Shown piece after piece: positions 29,401-38,400 of a stretch of 64,000 nucleotides of DNA. Positions within the stretch are counted from its first letter, which is position 1, and every line of letters begins with the position of its first letter. This DNA comes from Microplitis mediator (lineage: Eukaryota; Arthropoda; Insecta; Hymenoptera; Braconidae). The stretch is from contig NC_079969.1 of NCBI RefSeq assembly GCF_029852145.1, positions 7,068,001-7,132,000 of the forward strand, in the 5' to 3' direction. The position numbers were made by a program, and so were the translations under genes. The notes beneath the pieces are model-generated. The model saw only the letters and a program-made list of their open reading frames with translations. It was not told the DNA's origin and made no database searches.

Positions 29401-32400
29401 GAATAAATTGTGTTAATGGTAAACAATAGCTGCCACTATTGAACAAAGGCGACGATGGCGGAATTTAATAAAGAAAGAAATTTATTTGAAATTCCGCGGG
29501 AATTGATAGTTTAAATTTATAATTATTGAAATATGATGGACTTAATTGAGAGGTTTAATTGATCAATTGTTCTATATAGGCTAGTGTGAAATATATTATT
29601 AAACAATTTAACTAGATATTTCTTTATATTTATGTAGCATTTAATATTTGATGAGATAAAAATATCAGATAAGATTAAATTGTGTAAAAAAAACTTTTTT
29701 TTTTTTTTGAAGTCGGAAATTTTTTGGAGATAAATAGAAGCATGGTTTGATTAATAAAGTCGGTAATTTTTATTTTTAAAATTGAAAAAAAAAATTGACC
29801 TTGAGGTGGATTCGAACTCGCGACCTGTAGTTCAATATTATCATTTTAGAAATCTTAGTTTTATTGATATCTTAAAAACTTTTTGGACGATTATTGGCGG
29901 CAAAAACTTATTGCACTCAGCATTGATTTTTTTTTCCATTCGAAAAAAAATTCATTTTTTTTTTTTTTTTTTTTAATCAAGAATTTATTTGATTTCAATG
30001 GAAAAAAAAATTGCACTGAGATGAATTCGAACCAACGACCTGCAGTTCAATGTTTTCATTTGAAAATTTTGATGTTATTAATCTCAGGAGACTTAACTGT
30101 TATGATCCAAATTCTTATTTGACTCAGTATTCATTAGTTTTTTGTTTAAAAAAAAAAAAAAAAAAGCTTTTGAATAAATAGCTTCTTAGAGAATATGAAA
30201 AATTGAATTTATTTCGAAGAAAATAAAAAAAAAAAAAATTACATTATGGTGGATTCGAACTCGCGACTTTGAATCCAATAATAAAAAGTTACAATTTTAT
30301 TTTGATTGATATCTCGAGAACTAATCAATCGATTTTGTTCTTCAAAAGCTCATTATTTTCAGCATTAAATTGTCCATCCTTTAAACTATGAATCCTAAAA
30401 AAACTACGAACTCGAAAAAACCGTTTTAATCATATCTCAAATTTTTATCTCATTCTATTTATAAACATGAATATTTACAAAAAATAAAGAAAATTTATAT
30501 ATATATATATAAAAAAATCCTTCTTAACCCTTGTAGCTTAATTTTTTTTCAATTTAAATAAAATATCATATAAATATATAAATATAAATATAATAATAAA
30601 TAACCAGGACTTTATTGATACCAAATAGCATTAAATTTTTTTTTGTAAATATTTTCGATAAATGCTATTTGTATTATCATAATATCAAATGTTTAGTCAG
30701 TAAAGTTAAAAAATTGAGTACTTAAAAAAAAAAGAAAAAAAAAAAAAATACTAAACATTGATAAAATCATTGAAACTGAAAATTAAAAAGGAGGAAAATA
30801 AAAATACATTGACTGTATAACCGCTGAAAAAAAAAATGGCCTACGCTTCTATTGTCAACAAATAAAAATACTGAGAACACAAGAATTGAAAATAAATAAA
30901 AGTGACTCGTTATTGATTAAAAAATTGAATTGAATTTTTATGTAAAATTAAAAGAATGTAACTACGAATGCTAGTGCGCAAGAGAGAGAAAGAGTGAAAA
31001 AATAATTAATTAATAATATGAATAATAATAATTATAATAATGATAATAATAATAATAATAGTAATTAAAAAGTGAGGCCCGTGCCAATTAAAAACAAAAA
31101 TAAAATCAAAGCCTCGATGAGATATTTTTTAAATTTATTTATTATTTAGAATTATAATTATTTTAAATTTTTTATAAAAAAATAAATTATTTAGGAGTTT
31201 TTTATATTTAATAAAATTATAAATTAATAAATTAAGAAAAATTTACGCTGGCGTACTCTCGAGGCTTTTTTTAAATTGTATATTAATAATTATTTACATT
31301 TCGTATAATTACCCATATAACAATCTTGTGAGAATCTTACGATAATTTTTTTAGCAGCGTAGTATAATAATTGTCTGCTTCTTCATATGACTACAGTTCT
31401 CGCAACAAATTACGGTAAGAGATTGAAACTACAAGTCTTGTGCAGAACTTGCACAAGTATGGGGTGATATATTTTCCTTAAAAAATTATCTAACTCTATT
31501 CAAAATATGTGACTAATTAATTGATTGCAATTTCATGGGTGTAGTTAATGCACAAAATTTGCGCAAGTATTTTTTTGAAGGTCTATACACATGTCTTGCA
31601 ACAGATTTGCGTAAGAAACTTGGTATAACTATCTCTGTCACTCTATGAATATATACATATGTATATTAAGGACTCAAAAAAGGGGTATAGCCACAGAGTT
31701 TTATATTAAGTGTCTTGCGCAAATCTGCTGCAAGATTGTCTTCAAAAACACACTGGGTAAATCTTTCTGAGATATTTATTAAAAATTCTTACACATGTCT
31801 TGCAACAGATTTGCATAAGACATTCGATAAAACTATCAATGCCACTTGATATATATATATACTAGACCCGAAAGAGGGGATAGAGTGATAGGAGTAATGA
31901 CATCAAATGTCTTGCGCAAATCTGTTGCAAGTAACGTGTAAGAATCTTTAAAAAATGTCTTTCGCAAGTTTTTCACGGAAACTACCAAAGTGATTTACAT
32001 AATATGTCATATACAATACTTGCGTATAATAACGTGCAAGTCATACATAAATCTTGCAGTAAAATCTTCACTCAATCTGCTGAGAGATTTATAGTTTTGT
32101 GAAGAAGTAGACACGTCGCAATTTTAGTTAAGCCGATTTCAGAAGATTTGTAAAAAAACTACGGCAAGATTTTTTTAAAAAAGTTATTGCGCAAGTCTTA
32201 ATCAACTTTTGTGTAAGATCTTTGAGATCAGTGTTTTGCGCAGACCTTTACAATGGATATTGTTACTAGGGTAATTATAATTAGTATTTAATTATATGTT
32301 TATAGTAATTTTTTACCTACATTACAATAAAAAATTAAATTTTTTTTATTTATTTACTAATTATTAATATTATAATTATAAATAAAAACACGCACATTAC

Positions 32401-35400
32401 ACACATCACAAATTGTAACATACAAACAAACAAATTTTTTAAAATGTAATCTCAATTCATAGATTTACTTAAAAAAACGTTTTTAGATTAATGATTAAAT
32501 ACTTAATTAATTAATTAATTAATACAGTAAGAAAAAAAACAATTAATCGAGGTTATGCCTCAAATAAACTGTAAAATGTATTTGTTAATCGATAATTTTA
32601 AAAAATCGAAGGAAATCCATGACAAGACAAAAAAAAAGATAAAATTAACTAACAAATTGTTTCATAATGTCTTGATTAATAAACGAGAATGTGCATGTGC
32701 CTGTTGCTCTTGCTTCTATTAAAAAAAAATCAAATCAAATCAAAAAATTTATCCCTACCTCATCCTGCAATTAACAATTAGTTTATAAATATCTAATTAA
32801 TAATGATAATAAACGAGAAATAAGTCGATTTTATTCGCCTGATCGAGACAAGAATGTGAAAATGCAACTGGTGCAACTTGAAGGCTTTTTTTTCTACAGC
32901 TCGACATCTATTTAAGCCTTAAAATTTTGAAAAGTATTGTTTCAGTCATCAGGACTTATTTTTATGGTTAGTTTGGTCACGTAACCTCAAAAAAATCTCA
33001 AACGAACTTTAGGGTTGCGTTGAAATGTTCATCTGAGCTCTGGTTGGTCTTCAGCGTCCTGAAGTTGGCTTCCCGCCAAGCGCGCGAAATTCAAATAATA
33101 GAAATTATTATTATTGTTTTTTTTATTCTATTTAATTATGAAATAAAGTAACTGATGACTGGGAATAAGCATTAAAAATATGAGGCAGCTGTGCATAGTG
33201 TGCGCTCGTCGGTTATTAGCATAAAAATATTATTTTTTTTTTTTCAACCATCAAATTCTTATCATATAAACATTTATATTAGTTAAATATGAACTTTAAT
33301 CTCCCTTTCAGGGAACGCCGGGCTTAGATGGTATGAAGGTAAGCAATAGACATAAATAATATATATATAGTCGTCCCAACAAAAGCTTGCGAGTTTTTTC
33401 CCACCAGTTTCTTCCTCCCACCACCATAAGATTAGGATGCGCTCATGCGCCATTAAATGTGCGCGTGTGCCAAAGCAACCAAAAAAAAGGTGGGAGAAGA
33501 AACTGTGGTGGGAAAAAAATCCCAAGCTTTTGTTGGGACGACTACATATGTAAAGTCCTCCCAGAGAGTAAGTCGCCGTCGGTTTTTACCCCCACTATGA
33601 AAAAACAAGTCTAATCTCACGCCGTTACTATACATTAACATTACAAACCGAAAATTTCCGACAATTCCCGACGGCGATTTACTCTCTGGGAGGACTTTAT
33701 ATATTAGTGGAGATAAGCAATAACGTGTTAACCTACAAAAGAAATGATTTTTGTACCAAATGATTCCTTAGTAACTAAAAATTTTTTTTGAGTAGTATAG
33801 CGTTAAAAAAAATTTTTTAAATCCGAGTCAAGTCTTATGAAACTTTTTTGAAAATTAGATCGGCTATTTTATATTTTGTAATACAAAATTTCGGTTCATT
33901 TTTTATGGGTCTGCTTATTAAATTATTTTTTTTACCATCGATTAACAAAAGCACATGAAAGCAATTTGTGGTTGACTAATTTCCCGATAACTTGTATGAA
34001 AAATAATTTCAAATCTTCAAACGCAATTTTTTCAAAATGGCGTCTATGTAAATCGACACGTTGTTGCTTATCTAGGTACATATAATAATTATTTATTCAA
34101 TAATTGGGTTTGTCTTGGTCTTTTTTCAATAGGGCGCACAAGGTGAACCGGGTATCAAAGGTGAACGCGGTAATTCAGGTCTACCCGTAAGTCAATTTGA
34201 ATAATTATAATTATAAATAATTGTATTAATGATAGCAAAGGTTGAATTACTTATCAATTCGACCATTATACAGCTTAACACTAATTCCATTTGCATTCTG
34301 TCCTCAGGGTACTGATGGTATTCCCGGTGCTCAGGTATAGCTTTCGCCTTATAGTATATATATACATACATATATATACATATATAAATCTTTATACCCC
34401 AAACATTACTCAGTATGCACACTTACACAATTACTTTACAAACTCACTTGTACTAACTCGATAAAAAACTTTTTTCTACCTATTGTTTGTCAAGTCTTAA
34501 CTTTTAGTTTCACAACAAACTTAACATCATTTATCTTCATATTCTCTTGGTAAATTATTGTTATTTAGTTCTTTGTTTGAATAATGTAGTGCAGTTAAAA
34601 AGAGGCATGATCATATAAACTTATGATGATTAGACCATTTTTTAATTATACCCTAGTAGCATTCTTGAAAAATTTTTATGTAAATTTTTATCTTAAGTCT
34701 TAAGCAAATCTACATGATTAGTCTTGGACAAGTCGATGACAAAACATTTCTATAAGGTATCTTAAGCAAATCTGCGGCAAGACTTGTCTAAGATACTTGC
34801 GTAAGACCCATTGGCTCATACTTGCTATAAAATTACTTATGATACCTGCAGATGATAGATCTTACTTCGCTACTTTCTGACCTATGTATGCAGCATTAGT
34901 ATTATAGTAAATTCAGAGCTACTCACTTAATGTTCGATTTAATTTTGTCAATTGATAATATTAATAATTTGTAGCGATCATTTACCTATGGGTCTTGCTC
35001 CAGATATTTGGGGCAGCTTGAATTGCAAGTCTTATGCTAGGATTGCACAAGAATTTTGGTGAAGTTATTATTCAATTTTAGGAGGAAATGGGCGCCAGAA
35101 GCAAGCAAGTTGAATCTACCTTGCGCATGGCTTGCTCAAGATCTGCTCAAATTAAAACTGGTAGGGAAGGAATAGTATGGGGAGTATCGCGCGTCTTGAT
35201 CAAACCATGCGCAAGTTTTTCGGGCAAGAAATGCGTCAGAAGCTTTTGGCTGCGCCATGTTAGAAATATCTTCAATATTCTTGCCTACAGTACCATGAGC
35301 AAATCATACACAATTTTTAAGTCAGTTTCTTGCTACACAATCTTGCGCAAGACACATACGTAGGAGACACTAGTAACTATGGACCTTGCACAAGGCTCTT

Positions 35401-38400
35401 GCTTAAATACGTGTGACTTGGGTCGATATCTGAGGAATTCTGCAGCAATTCTTCCCAAGTGACACATGTCGAGCAAGATTCTGGTGCCCGTGCTTTAAGC
35501 AAAACCCCTAGTCACTAGTGTCTGTTTCTACATATGAGTCTTGCGCAAGATCATGTAGCAAGAAATCGTCATCAAGATTTGCGCATGACTTGCTCAAGGC
35601 ATTGTACACAAGAATATTGAAGATATCTTAGATACGGTACAGTTTAAAAGTTTCTGACGCATTTCCTGCACTAGTAACTTACGGCAGGTACTTACGCATG
35701 GCTTTCTCAAGATCTGCTCAAGACTCGTCAATTTTAAGCCTTGAGCAGATCTTGAGCAAGCTATGCGCAGCTATGTTCAACTATAGTCTTCCTCCAGAAT
35801 TGAGTTATAATCTGGCACGAATTTCTTGTGTAAGGCTTGCACCAGACTTGCTATTGAAATCTAGCCACAAGTACCTGCAGCAAGACACAGGTAGGAAGAC
35901 ACTTAAGTCTATCGAGCTTGAGACCAGGCTTGCTCAAGCCTTGAATAAGATTTTTATATGGGTTACTTAACATTGTTCTTGTAAGTATTTTAGTTAAGAA
36001 TTGCTGCAGACAGAATCTTAAGTAAGACGATGAAGTCTGCAGAAAGTATACTTACGAAATCCACCTTCTTCAAGTCTTGTTCAAATCTGCCGTAGACGAT
36101 TTGCTAAAGACTTTTATCAAGTAACATTTTCAAGACAATGCTGCTAGGAGAGTACTTTTAAAATTAACCAAATATTTGACGTAATTTTCATATTCTCTCA
36201 CACATTCTAACTCTGAACCCTCAAAAATTCTTGTCCATATTCACACATAACACAACTATCGTAGTCAGTTGTGTTATCAAGTACACATTCAAACCCAGAG
36301 CGAATCGAGGTGTGTATAAATTTGTGTGCATGTGTGAGTAGATGTGTACCTCAAGCATGCCCTCGAGATACAGAGAGAACATCAGGAGCCGGATATCCGG
36401 CTCTTCCTCCCAACAATTTCACACTTCCTTGGCGATTAATCACTCCTGCAATGTGACCGTATTACAGGGTTCCAAAGGCGACAAAGGTGCCCCAGGCGAA
36501 ACCGTGAGTATCCTAAACACGAGTTATTGTCCCGTTATTAAGTACGCGGTAGTTTAAAGATGTCGGCTTTAATAAAGGAGGGGGGATATGAAAACGTATT
36601 ATTCTATCTCTCTTAATATTATTTCCTCTTCCTCTCTCCTTCTCTACGTCTCACAAATATATATATGTATATATATGTCCAGTGATGAAAGTGAGTGAGA
36701 GAGAAAGAGAGAGAGAGAGAGGAAGAGAGGAAGGGAGAGAAAGATAAATATCTATATCTGTCGGTTGTCGAATCCAGAAACGCGATGCTACGTCGCTGCC
36801 ACCACCATATACGCCAGACAATAGAGAGGGTCGTAACCCCCCTTATATACTAAAGCCCTCTGTCTCTCATACTCTTTGTCTGTCTCTTTGTCTCTTACTT
36901 TGTCAGAGCCCTTGTGCAGTATGGACTTTTGCCAAGGGAATCGCCACGCATCCCTTCGCACGAGACCTCTGCATGCGAGCAAAAATTCCTTTTTCTTTTT
37001 ACTTTGCCGAGCTAGAAAAGAGCTTTTATCGAATTTTTACCTTGATAAAATCCTATATTTCTCATTAGAGTTTAATATTTGTCTATTTTTATTATTATAT
37101 ATTCATTTATATGACTAATAAACCACACTATGATCATATATGAATATCTGTGATCAGTATATTTCCATATAATCATATATACCGTGGATTTATTTATTTG
37201 AATGTGAAAGTACATTGACGATCAAATATAATCATATATCATCATATATTATCGATATGAACCAGATATATCATATAAATTTTATAGAAAACTGAACACA
37301 ATCAAAAACGATATTCTGGTAAAATTGTTACCGAGTTTTTTCAAGTGTAGTTGAACAAAAAAATATGATCAGATACAATTGCTTCATCATATATAGTTTT
37401 TTACTATTAAACAATATATGACGTCATTCTGATATATGACAAAATTACAGAAATAAAATGGAAAATGTTTTACTTAACAAAATTGATACCTTATTTAATA
37501 AGTAAGGAACTGTTAATATTGTATCTGATCATATATTCTCATATAGTATCTATATCTGGTTCAATTTAACATAAATGCTCATACAAAATGTAAAACATCA
37601 TTTAAAAACCATATAGTTACTTTTTTCATATTTAATACGTCCATATTATTGTATATGATCATATATGATTAAGATTATTCTATATGACAAATTTGATCAA
37701 AACGCCTATATTAATACATATATTCAGGAATAGTTAAAATATTATATACCTGTGCTGTATTTCCCTAGAAATTAATATATGATCATATATGGTTTATATC
37801 TGATGCTCTATAATATCTGATGTTATCTATTTATTTTTTCTTGTATATAAGTTTGATAATATTGCCAATAAAATATCTTCTAACTTTATTTTATCATTAA
37901 TCAATTAATCATTTATCAGATAATAATCATATATGATGCATTCAATCATATATAATAATTATCTGATTTTTTATGTCCACATATTTTATCCATTTGTAAG
38001 CTTGGTAATATTGCTAATGAAATTTTCTATTTTCCTTCTATTATCAATCATATATGACGTATCTGATCATATATGATTATTATCTGATTTTCTATGTCTA
38101 CTTATATTTTCTGTCTGTTCATATATTTAATACTCTTACCAGTGGAGGAATTTCTTTTATTTTATCTTTAACCATATGTCAGATAATGATCATATATGAC
38201 ATATATGATCATATATAATGATTGTCTGATTTTTTATGCCTACTTATATTTTTATCTGTTTGTATGTTTGTTATATTGTTTATGATATATTTATTGTTCT
38301 TATCTGATCGTATATGATATTTCTGATCATATATGAATTTTTTTAAATATTTTCAATATATTTAGTACATAAATTAATTTAATTTATCATTATTACATCA

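Noticed and set aside
34192..34422. Minus-strand frame with GIKIYICIYMYV-type repeats
   Set aside because: It is antisense to collagen exon 23 and a TATATACA microsatellite.
35088..35970. Two 90-codon frames
   Set aside because: They are made of CTTGCGCAAG repeats inside the 34651-36151 element, with no transposase motif.
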